In this document: positions 51,698 to 61,224 of the stretch, in pieces
Position numbering within the stretch: position 1 is the stretch's first letter
How the letters are laid out: every line of letters starts with the position of its first letter
Notes under the pieces: model-generated
Told to the model about the DNA's origin: nothing
The model's input: only the letters and a program-made list of their open reading frames with translations
The model's database searches: none
Position numbers and translations under genes: made by a program
Source of the DNA: Sphingobacterium allocomposti
GTDB lineage: Bacteria; Bacteroidota; Bacteroidia; Sphingobacteriales; Sphingobacteriaceae
Assembly (NCBI RefSeq): GCF_008124885.1
Contig: NZ_VNHX01000007.1
Coordinates: forward strand, 1-64,000
Reading direction: 5' to 3'
Length of the DNA: 64,000 nt

Positions 51698-53656
51698 TTA
51701 CGCATCGATCTTCGCGTAGCGGGCATTCTTCTCAATAAATTCCCTACGTGGCGCCACTTCATCGCCCATCAGCATCGAGAAGATACGGTCGCACTCTGCA
51801 GCGTTCTGGATGGTTACCTGACGCAACGTACGATGCTCAGGATCCATCGTTGTCTGCCAAAGCTGTTCCGCATTCATCTCTCCAAGACCCTTGTAACGCT
51901 GTACGCTCACCGAGTCCTCCTTGCCACCGCCTTTTAGTCTTTGTATAGCCGCGAGACGCTGGTCTTCATTCCATGCATATTCAAACTCCTTGCCTTTCTT
52001 TACCTGATAAAGCGGAGGCGTAGCGATATATACATAGCCTTTTTCAATAAGCTCTTTCATATAACGGAAATAGAATGTCAGGATCAGGGTCGCTATGTGG
52101 GAACCGTCGACATCAGCATCCGTCATGATAATAATTTTGTGGTAGCGGAGTTTCTCCAGATTAAGCGCTTTCGAGTCTTCTGCCGTACCAACACTCACGC
52201 CGAGTGCGGTAAACATATTTTTGATTTCCTCATTTTCGTAAATCTTGTGCTCCATAGCCTTTTCCACGTTGAGGATTTTACCTCTCAAAGGCATAATCGC
52301 CTGGAAACGGCGGTCGCGCCCCTGTTTAGCGGTTCCACCCGCAGAGTCTCCCTCGACAAAGAAAATCTCACATTTTTCCGGATCGTTGTCGGAGCAGTCT
52401 GCCAGCTTTCCGGGAAGTCCCGACCCGCCCATGACGGTCTTCCGCTGCACAAGCTCTCTTGCCTTGCGTGCCGCAGCACGCGCCTGCGCGGCAATAATAA
52501 CCTTCTGTACGATCGCTTTTGCTTCGCGCGGGTTTTCTTCGAGGTAAACGCCCAAAATCTCGCCGACAGCGATGTCCACCGCTCCCATTACTTCGTTGTT
52601 TCCCAGCTTAGTCTTAGTCTGCCCCTCAAATTGAGGCTCCGCCACTTTCACCGATACAACCGCCGTCAGCCCTTCACGGAAATCGTCGCCCGTAATATCC
52701 ACCTTTAGGTTTTTAAGCAGGCCCGATTTGTCTGCATAAGCTTTCAGCGTACGCGTCAAACCACGTCTGAACCCGGCAACATGTGTTCCGCCCTCAATTG
52801 TATTGATATTATTTACATAGGAGTGTACATTCTCCGAGTAGGTGTCGTTGTATTGCAATGCAAGCTCAACAGGAATTCCCTGCTTAATCCCTTCCACGTA
52901 GATAGGATCCGGAATTAACGGCTGACGGGTGCCGTCCAAGAATTTGACAAATTCCTGCAGCCCGCCTTCTGAATAATATTCATCAGACTTAAACGTACCG
53001 TCTTCGTTCATTTCGCGCTCGTCCGTCAGCGTTAGCCGCACGCCTTTATTTAAAAATGCCAGTTCGCGCAGACGGTTCGCCAGTGTATCGTAATTATAGA
53101 CCGTAGTCATGGTAAAGATCTCCGGATCGGGATGGAATGTCACGATCGTACCTGTAATATCGCTTTCTCCAATCTCTTTAACATTGTATAGCGGCTTACC
53201 TTTCTCATACTCCTGCTGAAAAATCTTTCCCTCGCGGTGCACGACCGCAGAAAGGTGTGTCGAGAGCGCATTCACACAGGATACCCCAACGCCATGAAGC
53301 CCCCCGGATACTTTGTAGGTATCCTTATCAAACTTACCCCCCGCGTGCAGAACCGTCATGACCAGCTCTAACGCAGACTTATTTTCTTTCTTATTAATTC
53401 CTGTCGGAATTCCCCGTCCGTTATCTTTTACGGAGATTGAATTATCTTCGTGAATGGTGACTACAATATCGTTACAGTAACCGGCAACAGCTTCGTCAAT
53501 CGAGTTATCAACAACCTCATATACTAAGTGATGCAAACCCTTTACACCGGTGTCACCAATGTACATGGAAGGCCTCTTACGTACAGCTTCTAACCCTTCC
53601 AACACTTGGATATTATCAGCCGAATACGTCGATGTATTCTTCTTTTCTTCGCTCAT
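51698..53656 (-). CDS. gyrB: DNA gyrase subunit B
   Basis: The 652-aa ATPase subunit of gyrase, which introduces negative supercoils. GHKL ATPase motifs are EVVDNSIDEAVAGYCN, DNGRGIPTG and GGLHGVGVSCVNALS. The TOPRIM domain has FVEGDSAGGTAKQGRDR and MTDADVDGSHIATL. The C-terminus has QRYKGLGEMNAEQLWQTTM. The length is that of short Bacteroidota GyrB without the E. coli insert. A clear promoter precedes it. Confidence 0.97.
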   Translation of the reverse strand: MSEEKKNTSTYSADNIQVLEGLEAVRKRPSMYIGDTGVKGLHHLVYEVVDNSIDEAVAGYCNDIVVTIHEDNSISVKDNGRGIPTGINKKENKSALELVMTVLHAGGKFDKDTYKVSGGLHGVGVSCVNALSTHLSAVVHREGKIFQQEYEKGKPLYNVKEIGESDITGTIVTFHPDPEIFTMTTVYNYDTLANRLRELAFLNKGVRLTLTDEREMNEDGTFKSDEYYSEGGLQEFVKFLDGTRQPLIPDPIYVEGIKQGIPVELALQYNDTYSENVHSYVNNINTIEGGTHVAGFRRGLTRTLKAYADKSGLLKNLKVDITGDDFREGLTAVVSVKVAEPQFEGQTKTKLGNNEVMGAVDIAVGEILGVYLEENPREAKAIVQKVIIAAQARAAARKARELVQRKTVMGGSGLPGKLADCSDNDPEKCEIFFVEGDSAGGTAKQGRDRRFQAIMPLRGKILNVEKAMEHKIYENEEIKNMFTALGVSVGTAEDSKALNLEKLRYHKIIIMTDADVDGSHIATLILTFYFRYMKELIEKGYVYIATPPLYQVKKGKEFEYAWNEDQRLAAIQRLKGGGKEDSVSVQRYKGLGEMNAEQLWQTTMDPEHRTLRQVTIQNAAECDRIFSMLMGDEVAPRREFIEKNARYAKIDA

Positions 53657-53689
53657 GAAATTAAATTAAAATGAGTATTGTTTAACATT

Positions 53690-53721
53690 CAAAAATACGA
53701 TTTTTTTCGCTAAAAATCAAA
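53690..53721 (-). promoter_or_regulatory. gyrB promoter
   Basis: On the minus strand TTTG (53721-53718), 20 bp, then TATTTTTG (53697-53690), matches the Bacteroidota consensus, 33 bp before the ATG. Confidence 0.65.
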
Positions 53722-53868
53722 TAAGAGTTGCCCCTAACGACAGGAAAACTGTTCGCCGGATTTACCGTAAAACGCATTTTTTCGACAGAATTACGCAAGA
53801 ACTACGAAATTTAATTTTTTTATATTAGGTTTGTTCTTTAAATAGATAAACTAGAAAACTATAGAAGA

Positions 53869-54498
53869 ATGAATAAACTGTTTCCAACATTATCGAAAGT
53901 GTCTTTAGGGCTGGTATTAGCTGTCGCTGCTGTCTCTTGTAATCAGAACGCCAAGACAGCGGGAAATAATACCGCCTCCAGCGATTCGACATTAGCCTCC
54001 ACCGCCTCTGCCCAAAAGGAAGAAAAGATTGTATACGTCAATTCCGACACGCTGTCTGAAAAATACGAATACTTTAAAGACATCAGAGCAAAGCTAGAGG
54101 CCAAGGTAAAGAAGGCACAAAGCGACCTGCAATCGAAAGGTCAGGCGTTTCAGCGTGAGGTGGCCGAATACCAACAGAAAGCTGCCACGATGAGTGCTTC
54201 CGAGCGGCAGGCAACGGAAGAAAAACTTGCCCGCAAGCAGGATGAGTTAGGACGACTGGATCAAAACGCTTCCGCTTCTATAGCGCAGGATGAATCGACA
54301 GAGTTTAATAACGTCTATAACACCATTACTGAATACCTGAAGAAACATGCCGAAGAAAACGGATATACTTTGGTATTAACGTACTCGAAGTCGAACCCTA
54401 CAGTTCTTTATGTAGACAAGAAACTCGATATTACGGCACAGGTCATCGACGCACTGAATAAAGAATATAAAGAAAAGAAGGCTAAGGAGAAAAAGTAA
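53869..54498 (+). CDS. OmpH/Skp-family lipoprotein
   Basis: A 209-aa lipoprotein (lipobox AVSC, Cys24) with an OmpH/Skp chaperone-like domain: a beta start (EKIVYVNSDTLSEKYEYF), long coiled-coil arms (about 70-140) and a closing ENGYTLVLTYSKSNPTVLYVD. Skp binds unfolded outer-membrane proteins. Here it is membrane-tethered. A -7-like box TAGGTTTG (53826-53833) lies 35 bp upstream, and a terminator follows. Confidence 0.9.
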   Translation: MNKLFPTLSKVSLGLVLAVAAVSCNQNAKTAGNNTASSDSTLASTASAQKEEKIVYVNSDTLSEKYEYFKDIRAKLEAKVKKAQSDLQSKGQAFQREVAEYQQKAATMSASERQATEEKLARKQDELGRLDQNASASIAQDESTEFNNVYNTITEYLKKHAEENGYTLVLTYSKSNPTVLYVDKKLDITAQVIDALNKEYKEKKAKEKK

Positions 54499-54568
54499 AG
54501 CATCTCCGGGCAATCCATGCATTTCCAACAGCATGGCGTAGCCGTCAATACACATAAGAGAACACAAG

Positions 54569-54615
54569 GACGAGGCAATCTATCGTATCATACCGTAGGT
54601 TGCTTCGTCTTTTTT
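54569..54615 (+). terminator. Terminator after the OmpH-like gene
   Basis: GACGAGGCAA pairs with TTGCTTCGTC (one G-T pair), followed by T6. Confidence 0.75.
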
Positions 54616-54667
54616 GCATCAGAGACCGGAGAAATACCAATCCCGCCGGCATACTGTTTGATCAATG

Positions 54668-55360
54668 CTAAGAACGTTTTTTGGGCGTGGTGGCCACAAA
54701 ATCTTTTAGATAATACGGCTCAAAATAAGCAATATCCTCGAAACGCTGTTCCGTAAACCGCCGAAATGCCGGCGCCGCCATGAAAGACGCGGAATTCCGA
54801 AACAACGGATCTACGGTTACGCGAGGAGAATCCTCGAAAAGCACTTTGAACTTATCCGCCCCGCTCCCAAACAATACATAATGCTTACCGTCCGAAAAAG
54901 AGTGTTCATCGATAATCTCCGCAGCGGTTTCTCCGAGGGGGCTTCCATGATGGTCATAGGTTGCCATATACACCTCCATACGGCGGGCATCGATCATCGG
55001 CACCAGGATGGGATTTTCTTTTGGGATATTCCGGCTCCCTATATAACCATAAACCATGGCTTCTAAGGTGTTAATCGCAATGAGGGGTATCTCCAGACCA
55101 TAGCAGAGACCTTTTGCTGCTGACACACCTATACGCAGCCCTGTGTAGGAACCGGGGCCCATACTCACCGCCACAGCACTAAGCGCATTCAGCGTCACGC
55201 CGGCATCAGCCGTTACTTTGCCGATAAAAGACGTGAGATGGCTGGCATGTACATTTGGTTCGTCGGCTTCAACCGCTCCCAGAACAATACCATTTTTACT
55301 CAGTGCGACAGAACATGTAGGCGTCGCAGTTTCAATATGTAGAATATAACAATCTTTCAT
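54668..55360 (-). CDS. tsaB: tRNA t6A biosynthesis protein TsaB
   Basis: A 230-aa TsaB, the dimerising partner of TsaD in making N6-threonylcarbamoyl-A37 of tRNA. ILHIETATPTCSVALSKNG, AVSMGPGSYTGLRIGVSAAKGL and PMIDARRMEVYMATYD are the ASKHA-fold signatures. It is the last gene of rpmH-rnpA-yidD-tsaB, 5 bp after yidD. Its pathway links to MtaB at 37805, which modifies t6A further. Confidence 0.94.
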   Translation of the reverse strand: MKDCYILHIETATPTCSVALSKNGIVLGAVEADEPNVHASHLTSFIGKVTADAGVTLNALSAVAVSMGPGSYTGLRIGVSAAKGLCYGLEIPLIAINTLEAMVYGYIGSRNIPKENPILVPMIDARRMEVYMATYDHHGSPLGETAAEIIDEHSFSDGKHYVLFGSGADKFKVLFEDSPRVTVDPLFRNSASFMAAPAFRRFTEQRFEDIAYFEPYYLKDFVATTPKKRS

Positions 55361-55365
55361 AATTA

Positions 55366-55620
55366 TTAAGGAACCGGATCATGTCCGTGCCCGCCCCAAG
55401 GGTGGCATCGCAATATACGTCGGATGGCCATCAGCCCTCCCTTAAATGGACCGTATTTCAGGATAGCCTCCTTACCGTATTGCGAACACGACGGCGTATA
55501 CCGGCAGTTGGCCCCCAAAAAAGGCGAAATAAAAATCTGATAAAACCGGATGACCAACACAAACAGCGTCTGAAGAGGCCATTTAACGATCTTTTCCCAA
55601 ATAAATTTTAGTAGTCTCAT
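55366..55620 (-). CDS. yidD: Membrane protein insertion efficiency factor YidD
   Basis: An 84-aa YidD protein: [39 protein letters not shown] and [13 protein letters not shown] are the family signatures, with an N-terminal amphipathic segment. It aids YidC-dependent membrane insertion. Its start overlaps the end of rnpA by 38 nt in another frame. Confidence 0.95.
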   Translation of the reverse strand: MRLLKFIWEKIVKWPLQTLFVLVIRFYQIFISPFLGANCRYTPSCSQYGKEAILKYGPFKGGLMAIRRILRCHPWGGHGHDPVP

Positions 55621-55999
55621 TCATCAACTTCTCCAAAGCGCCAGCCATGCCCCGATGTAACTGCTGGTACGGAATATTTCTGTCCTTACCTACATATTGG
55701 AAGGCTACCAACAAATGTAAAGAATGTTCCTGAAGAAAACGGCCGAGCCCCGACTTTTGTAAACGATAGGCTTCTCTTACACGCCGTTTGATATAATTCC
55801 TGTCGACAGCTTTCCTGAACTTTCTTTTAGAAACCGAAATTATAGATTGAACAGGCACCCGGGAGGTTGGCTCTGGAGCGATCGACAAAAAGACAACGCG
55901 GTAGGGATATATGACAAAAGAAGAACCGTTATGAAAAAGACTATCAATAAGCCTTTTGCTACATAACCGTTCTTCCTTTGAAAATGTATAATTGTTCAT
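55583..55999 (-). CDS. rnpA: Ribonuclease P protein component
   Basis: The 138-aa protein subunit of RNase P, which matures tRNA 5' ends. [16 protein letters not shown] starts the domain and [18 protein letters not shown] is the RNA-binding 'RNR' region. I start at 55999 ([11 protein letters not shown]). It follows rpmH with about a 50-bp gap after the rpmH stop and overlaps yidD. Confidence 0.94.
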   Translation of the reverse strand: MNNYTFSKEERLCSKRLIDSLFHNGSSFVIYPYRVVFLSIAPEPTSRVPVQSIISVSKRKFRKAVDRNYIKRRVREAYRLQKSGLGRFLQEHSLHLLVAFQYVGKDRNIPYQQLHRGMAGALEKLMNETTKIYLGKDR

Positions 56000-56050
56000 G
56001 GTGACCAAAAAGCCGGCTCAACAGCTTGAAGGAGTCACCGGCAACAGATA

Positions 56051-56209
56051 CTATCCTTTGTGACGATATTCGTCTGATACAGTAAGACGTTTTCTTCCTT
56101 TAGCTCTACGAGACGCTAATACTCTTCTACCGTTAGCTGAACTCATACGCTCTCTAAAGCCGTGCTTATTTCTTCTTTTTCTCTGCGAAGGCTGAAATGT
56201 TCTTTTCAT
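56051..56209 (-). CDS. rpmH: 50S ribosomal protein L34
   Basis: The 52-aa L34, read directly from the reverse complement: it begins [20 protein letters not shown] and continues with [18 protein letters not shown], which is unmistakable. The C-terminal [10 protein letters not shown] is a short Bacteroidota-type extension. It is the first gene of rpmH-rnpA-yidD-tsaB. Confidence 0.97.
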   Translation of the reverse strand: MKRTFQPSQRKRRNKHGFRERMSSANGRRVLASRRAKGRKRLTVSDEYRHKG

Positions 56210-56314
56210 GACGCTATTATGCTTGTTTAATATTTTTAATCAATCTGTCCCCTATAAAGGGAATGCAAAAATACAGTTTCCTTAAAAAATAAACAAGTAT
56301 TCTTTTAAAATTAT

Positions 56315-56371
56315 AATAAAAAATGCTTGTTTGCCTACAGCGCTCCTCTGAGCAGAATAGACAAACAAGCA
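56315..56371 (-). terminator. Terminator of mscL
   Basis: TGCTTGTTTG (56324-56333) pairs with CAAACAAGCA (56362-56371). On the minus strand a T-rich run follows. The loop is long (28 nt). Confidence 0.65.
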
Positions 56372-56390
56372 ATCTCGAGCACAAAACCCG

Positions 56391-56798
56391 TTACTTACTC
56401 CGTAAGATATCCCGGATTTCCGCTAGCAATACTTCTTCCTTCGACGGTGCAGCAGGCGCTTCGGGCGCAGCCTCCTCCTTCCGTTTCAAAGAATTAATAC
56501 CTTTGATAACAAGGAATATACAGAATGCGATAATCAAGAATTGAATGATAACATTGATAAAGTTACCGTAGTTGATAGCTACTTCCGCTGTCCCCGCTGC
56601 TTCGTTAGCTTCGGTCAAGACGTATCTCATGTTGGAAAAGTCAATACCTCCGGTCAGGTAGCCAATCGGCGGCATGATAACGTCATCCACCAATGAAGTT
56701 ACAATCTTTCCAAACGCTCCGCCGATAACCACACCGACGGCTAAATCGACCACGCTCCCGCGCATCGCGAATTCTTTAAATTCTTTTAGAAAACCCAT
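56391..56798 (-). CDS. mscL: Large-conductance mechanosensitive channel MscL
   Basis: A 135-aa pentameric channel that opens under strong membrane tension. [20 protein letters not shown] is the pore helix TM1 and [19 protein letters not shown] is TM2. The periplasmic loop is short, and the C-terminal helix has [16 protein letters not shown]. Monocistronic. Confidence 0.96.
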   Translation of the reverse strand: MGFLKEFKEFAMRGSVVDLAVGVVIGGAFGKIVTSLVDDVIMPPIGYLTGGIDFSNMRYVLTEANEAAGTAEVAINYGNFINVIIQFLIIAFCIFLVIKGINSLKRKEEAAPEAPAAPSKEEVLLAEIRDILRSK

Positions 56799-56986
56799 AA
56801 TTCACTATTTAAAACAATCACTACAAAAATGACAATTAAACCTAAATATATTATTTTTTTTACAAAAAACAGATAAAACGATTTTTTCCATAGGTCGTCA
56901 CGTCGGACCATCCGGTCCCCGTATTTGTACGGATAACAATATTTTCGTTGAATTGTTTATGACATTTCTTTGATCGACTTTTTTTA

Positions 56987-56994
56987 TATCTTTG
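56987..56994 (+). promoter_or_regulatory. -7 box before the LuxR-type regulator
   Basis: TATCTTTG matches the Bacteroidota -7 consensus. A TTTG lies 14 bp upstream (56969-56972), shorter than usual. Transcription from here supports the ATG at 57043. Confidence 0.4.
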
Positions 56995-57042
56995 TTAAAA
57001 ATCTATAATCTCGTTAACCTTAAAAAAATAATCCGCCCATAC

Positions 57043-57684
57043 ATGAAAAGAGTTTTAATCGCAGACGACCATAGTATTGTTCGGTTAGGTGCATCTGTAA
57101 TTATCAAAGAATGTATCCACGACGCGACGGTCCTACAAGCTCAAACCTACGATGAAGTATATTCACTTGTAACGGAAGAGGCTATAGACCTGCTTCTGTT
57201 GGACATCAATATGCCGGGCGGAAATAACATCAAGGTGGTCAAAGAAATCCTAACCGTACAACCGCAGATTAAAATCCTTATCTTTTCATCTTACGAAGAA
57301 AACCTGTATGCACTACGGTACATAAACGCCGGAGCTTGCGGATATCTTAACAAAAATACCGCGATGTCTGAGCTGAAGAATGCCATCCAAAGCATCTTAA
57401 CACGGGGAAAGTACATGTCTGAAGCGGTAAAGGAACTTTACGTACAAAAGCTAACGACAAGCAAATCTTCCTTCGACGAGAGCAATCCGCTTCACAAACT
57501 ATCCAATAGAGAGATGGACGTCGCAAAACTCCTTATAAAAGGACTAAGCATCCAGGAAGTAGCGACGTTAATGGATCTCAGCTCGTCCACTGTGAGCACC
57601 TATAAAAGCCGCGTATTCGAGAAACTGGGCGTCAACAACCTACCTGACCTTATCCAGTTATATCAACTACATAGTGAAGAGTGA
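57043..57684 (+). CDS. NarL/LuxR-type response regulator (orphan)
   Basis: A 213-aa response regulator. The receiver has D8/D9, acceptor Asp54 (LLLDINMPGG), Ser82 and Lys104. The C-terminal LuxR HTH lies at about 148-205 (LSNREMDVAKLLIKGLSIQE, VATLMDLSSSTVSTYKSRVF). I start at the ATG at 57043 because the longer in-frame start at 56992 overlaps the promoter box. No kinase gene is adjacent, so its partner is elsewhere. Confidence 0.92.
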   Translation: MKRVLIADDHSIVRLGASVIIKECIHDATVLQAQTYDEVYSLVTEEAIDLLLLDINMPGGNNIKVVKEILTVQPQIKILIFSSYEENLYALRYINAGACGYLNKNTAMSELKNAIQSILTRGKYMSEAVKELYVQKLTTSKSSFDESNPLHKLSNREMDVAKLLIKGLSIQEVATLMDLSSSTVSTYKSRVFEKLGVNNLPDLIQLYQLHSEE

Positions 57685-57741
57685 CAAGAGCTAATACATA
57701 AGCTCTTCGCCCCCTTCACCCCTTGCTATAAGCCGCGCCCG

Positions 57742-58884
57742 CTACACCAATTGCTCCATGGTTACTTCAGGAATATCCTGAACCGACGGGTGCCGCAATT
57801 CATGACTAGGCTTATACGCATATCCCCTTTCCACGTCAAGTTCCCATAGTAACGGCGATAAAAACCGTATACAATTTGCAAACCCCTGCGTCGTAGCTGC
57901 CAAGTTGCCCGTATCTTTTGAATTTCGGGCTTCGTTTTCAATTTCAAACGGACCATCGAATCCCCTGCTATGCAACACGTCAATAAACCTATTCCAGTCC
58001 ATGTTGTCTGTACCGCCGAATCCCGGCAGCATCGCTTCGTAATGATGCCGATCCCAGTCGTGTTTGGGTATATCCACGCCGGCATGTTCGGCCAGCTGCG
58101 CATCCACATGCTGCATAGGGTACATACCTCCCCACTCTATACGCGCCTTCGTTGATAAGTTCCGTGTGGTTTTTACATGAATTCGCTTTAACCGGTTAAT
58201 ATCCATCTGCTTCATGACTTCAACAGGATCTGTATTTTGCCAGATATCGTGCGACGGATCATAAATTTCGCCATGAGCAGGGCTCGGTATCAGCGCGTAC
58301 ATCAACTTCCGCGCAGCCAGAACAGCGGGCAGATTGTTGTACGTAGATGTATAACGGGAGGATCGCCAGCCTTCCATCGGGCAATTTTCGTAAACAATTG
58401 TCACCCCCAGATCTTCAGCATAACGCACAATCGGCTCAAATACCCGCTTATACTCTTCCAGATTTTTCTGAAAACCATCCAGTTCATTACCCAGCTCATG
58501 ATTATAACCCACGAAAGTGCCCACTTTCACATCGTTGGTGTCGCCACCCAATAAGTGTGCTATACGAATAAGACGCAAGAGATGATTCTGGTTCTTAACC
58601 CGCTCAGCCGGATCGCCGCCGATCATATTTTCGAAAGCACCCACCGATAGCTTAAGTCCATTCGCGTTAAATTTATCGATCAGGCGCTTACCATCGTCTA
58701 CAGAAAATCCTTCGTAAGAAAGGTGGGTTGCAGTATGGTCTTCTCTGGTACCGTCTTTCCTAAACACACATAGATCAATTCCCTGAGCTCCTACTGATGT
58801 CGACGTCGCAATCAGCTCGTCCAACGACAGCTTGTCGTAGGCAGAACTCATTATCCATATCGGATTATTTAGTTTTACTGACAT
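57742..58884 (-). CDS. Sugar phosphate isomerase/epimerase (xylose-isomerase-like TIM barrel)
   Basis: A 380-aa AP-endonuclease-2-type TIM-barrel protein. Likely metal ligands lie in TIVYENCPMEGWRSS, YDPSHDIWQ, HVKTTRN and FEIENEARNSKD. Many relatives in Bacteroidota work on sugars or cyclitols. The substrate is not evident. It stands alone, convergent with the LuxR-type regulator. No signal peptide. Confidence 0.88.
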   Translation of the reverse strand: MSVKLNNPIWIMSSAYDKLSLDELIATSTSVGAQGIDLCVFRKDGTREDHTATHLSYEGFSVDDGKRLIDKFNANGLKLSVGAFENMIGGDPAERVKNQNHLLRLIRIAHLLGGDTNDVKVGTFVGYNHELGNELDGFQKNLEEYKRVFEPIVRYAEDLGVTIVYENCPMEGWRSSRYTSTYNNLPAVLAARKLMYALIPSPAHGEIYDPSHDIWQNTDPVEVMKQMDINRLKRIHVKTTRNLSTKARIEWGGMYPMQHVDAQLAEHAGVDIPKHDWDRHHYEAMLPGFGGTDNMDWNRFIDVLHSRGFDGPFEIENEARNSKDTGNLAATTQGFANCIRFLSPLLWELDVERGYAYKPSHELRHPSVQDIPEVTMEQLV

Positions 58885-59028
58885 ATATTAACGGATTGTT
58901 TTCTTCGTAAACATAGCTAATTTAGCAGGTTTCTGCAAACGATCCGGCGGGCCGCTGGGGGTGTCAAAAGAAACAGCTAGCTTACGTCTACCCGCTGGGC
59001 CCGAGGTAGCAAACAGCACAATCAGCCA

Positions 59029-59050
59029 CAAAAAAAGCCCTTCTCGGGCT
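59029..59050 (-). terminator. Terminator of the histone-like gene
   Basis: AGCCC and GGGCT arms around a short loop, followed on the minus strand by T7 (A7 at 59029-59036 on the plus strand). Confidence 0.75.
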
Positions 59051-59077
59051 AATTTCTGTACGTTCTGCAGAACACAT

Positions 59078-59263
59078 TTATTTTTTATTTTTCAGTTCCT
59101 GTATGTTTAAACGCAGCTCCTGAGATAAATTCTTAATATCCTGCAACCCCTTCCGGACACGCGTTCCGGCGGCACTGTTCCCCTTCGTAAAGAATTTGTC
59201 GGCATCGGTTTCCAATCCATCTACGAGCGCCTTAAGCTCCTGAAACTTGTCAAAATTAGCCAT
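59078..59263 (-). CDS. Histone H1-like protein (Hc1 family)
   Basis: A 61-aa protein, FDKFQELKALVDGLETDADK then AAGTRVRKGLQDIKNLSQE, matching the short Hc1-like proteins of Bacteroidota related to the N-terminal part of chlamydial histone Hc1. It is all-helical. It lacks the long Lys/Ala/Pro tail, so DNA compaction by charge alone is unlikely. It has its own terminator and lies next to ftsZ. Confidence 0.85.
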   Translation of the reverse strand: MANFDKFQELKALVDGLETDADKFFTKGNSAAGTRVRKGLQDIKNLSQELRLNIQELKNKK

Positions 59264-59348
59264 AATTGAAGTGATTTAAGTTTTATAATTTATTAATATC
59301 CAATCACTCATAAAATTAGCATTCTTTGTCAAGAAAAAAAACTTTTAT

Positions 59349-59378
59349 AAAAAAAGACAGCTTTTGCTGTCTTTTTTT
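59349..59378 (-). terminator. Terminator of the fts cluster
   Basis: AGACAGC-TTTT-GCTGTCT with A-runs and T-runs on both sides, 47 bp past the ftsZ stop; it can work in both directions. Confidence 0.85.
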
Positions 59379-59424
59379 ATAAAATCCTGCTCTTTCATGG
59401 TTACACACCATGAACGGATTAAGA

Positions 59425-61131
59425 TCAATCGACGTTGTCGTGTAAAAAAGAGTTATTAGGGCGGATTTCGGTCTCTCCATCATCGAAGGACAATGTAAAT
59501 CTCGAAACCTGCGACTGCGATGAATGCGGCACATCCTCTAAGGACTTCTGACGTCTTTTATAAGCCGGCTCATTCTCCAGCTCCTGAAGACCATTGCTAG
59601 ACTTCAGCTTCATACTCAACTCTTTCAAGCGCAAGATACGCTCTTTGGTCTTCATCAGTTGGTCTTCAAAATCTATTTCCTTCGGTTCAGCAGCAAACTC
59701 TGCGTTAACCGTTTCCCCCATATCCTTGGACTCGACACTTGCCGTACTCGGAGCCTCCTCCTTTTTATCCTCGTAAGCATCAAAAACAGACGGAAGCTTG
59801 AATTCAAACATAGACGGCGACGTCTTCAGCTCAAATCCGCCCACATTTTCCTGCGTCTCTGCCTGCTCCGGCTCATCAAAGCTTAACGTATGCCGGATAA
59901 CCTGAGGCTCCTCGCTTTTCGTTACTGCCGAGTGAATAGGCTTGGGCGACGTAAATAAATCCACCTGAGGCGTTGACGATACAGTCGGCGACGCGATTAC
60001 TGTATTCTGCACCGGTTTAATATACGTCGGCGCAGCAGCCGGCGTAGACGGTTCCTGTGTAGCTACGAACTGATTTTGAACGACAGGCTTCACAAATTGA
60101 TTGGCAACAGGCTCGGGAGTTAAAGGGAGGGCGATTTTTTCTTTTTCCTTTTCTTTCACGCGCTCCTCCGCTGTCTGAAAACCGGTGGCAATGATGGTTA
60201 CAGACAACTCGTCTTCTAATTTTTCGTCGATACAGTTACCCCAGATAAGGTCGGCAGACAATCCGGCTTTTTCCTGAATATAATCAGTAACAATAGCTAC
60301 CTCGTCCATCGTAACCTCCTTCTTGCCCGAGGTAATATTTAATAGAATGTAACGTGCACCTTCAATTTCGTTGTCCTTCAACAACGGCGACGCCAACGCT
60401 CCTGTCACGGCCTCGATAGCACGGTTATCGCCTTTGGCAACAGCGTTACCCATGATCGCGACCCCGCTGTCGTTCATCACGGTACGAACGTCTTTAAAAT
60501 CCACGTTTACATATCCGGGGATCGTAATGATTTCAGCAATACCTTTGGCGGCGGTCGTCAAAATATCATCTGCTTTTGCAAAAGCAGCAGTCATTGTCAG
60601 ATTACCAAATATCTCGCGCAATCGGTCGTTTGAAATTACGAGGTAAGAATCTACATACTTACGTAACTCTTCAAGGCCTTCTTCCGCCTGCGAGCGTCGA
60701 CGCTTACCTTCGAAAGTAAATGGAGTTGTAACGATAGCCACGGTTAAGATACCCAGTTCCTTCGCCGCCTTAGCCAGCACAGGACTGGCTCCCGTACCGG
60801 TACCACCACCCATTCCCGCTGTAATGAACAACATCTTGGTGTTCGTACCTAACATACGCTTGATGTCTTCAATACTTTCAATAGCCGAATTCTCGCCAAC
60901 GTCAGGATCTGCTCCGGCGCCCATTCCTTCCGTCAAACTCACCCCTAACTGTACCTTGTTCGGAATAGGACTCAACTCTAACGCTTGTGCATCTGTGTTA
61001 CAAACGATGAAATCTACCCCGCTAATTCCTTGCTTGTACATGTGGTTTACGGCATTGCCACCGCCTCCACCTACTCCAATAACCTTAATTATTGAAGATT
61101 GCTCCTTTAACATTTCAAATTGTATCGACAT
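59425..61131 (-). CDS. ftsZ: Cell division protein FtsZ
   Basis: The 568-aa tubulin homologue that forms the division ring. GTPase signatures are VGGGGGNAVNHM (20-31) and GGGTGTG (108-114), followed by the T7 loop NVDFKDVRTVMNDSGVAIMG. The globular part ends near 325. The remaining 240 residues are a long, charged, proline-rich linker with a C-terminal peptide ending NNSFLHDNVD. The motif QVxRxTLSFDxxE occurs twice in this tail, at about 410-422 and 541-553. It is the last gene of the murC-ftsQ-ftsA-ftsZ run. Confidence 0.96.
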   Translation of the reverse strand: MSIQFEMLKEQSSIIKVIGVGGGGGNAVNHMYKQGISGVDFIVCNTDAQALELSPIPNKVQLGVSLTEGMGAGADPDVGENSAIESIEDIKRMLGTNTKMLFITAGMGGGTGTGASPVLAKAAKELGILTVAIVTTPFTFEGKRRRSQAEEGLEELRKYVDSYLVISNDRLREIFGNLTMTAAFAKADDILTTAAKGIAEIITIPGYVNVDFKDVRTVMNDSGVAIMGNAVAKGDNRAIEAVTGALASPLLKDNEIEGARYILLNITSGKKEVTMDEVAIVTDYIQEKAGLSADLIWGNCIDEKLEDELSVTIIATGFQTAEERVKEKEKEKIALPLTPEPVANQFVKPVVQNQFVATQEPSTPAAAPTYIKPVQNTVIASPTVSSTPQVDLFTSPKPIHSAVTKSEEPQVIRHTLSFDEPEQAETQENVGGFELKTSPSMFEFKLPSVFDAYEDKKEEAPSTASVESKDMGETVNAEFAAEPKEIDFEDQLMKTKERILRLKELSMKLKSSNGLQELENEPAYKRRQKSLEDVPHSSQSQVSRFTLSFDDGETEIRPNNSFLHDNVD

Positions 61132-61224
61132 AAAATAACCCTATTTAACTGTTGCTAAACCACTTAGAAAATCCCCATTAGGTTCAACAATTCAAATGTA
61201 ATAATACCAAAAACTCAACAAGAG

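Noticed and set aside
51941..52708. 255-codon plus-strand frame opposite gyrB
   Set aside because: It lies wholly inside gyrB on the other strand, has no recognisable domain and is typical antisense shadowing of a conserved gene.
51698..56209. Replication origin near gyrB and rpmH-rnpA
   Set aside because: No dnaA gene, no cluster of TTATCCACA boxes and no obvious AT-rich unwinding array were seen in this stretch.
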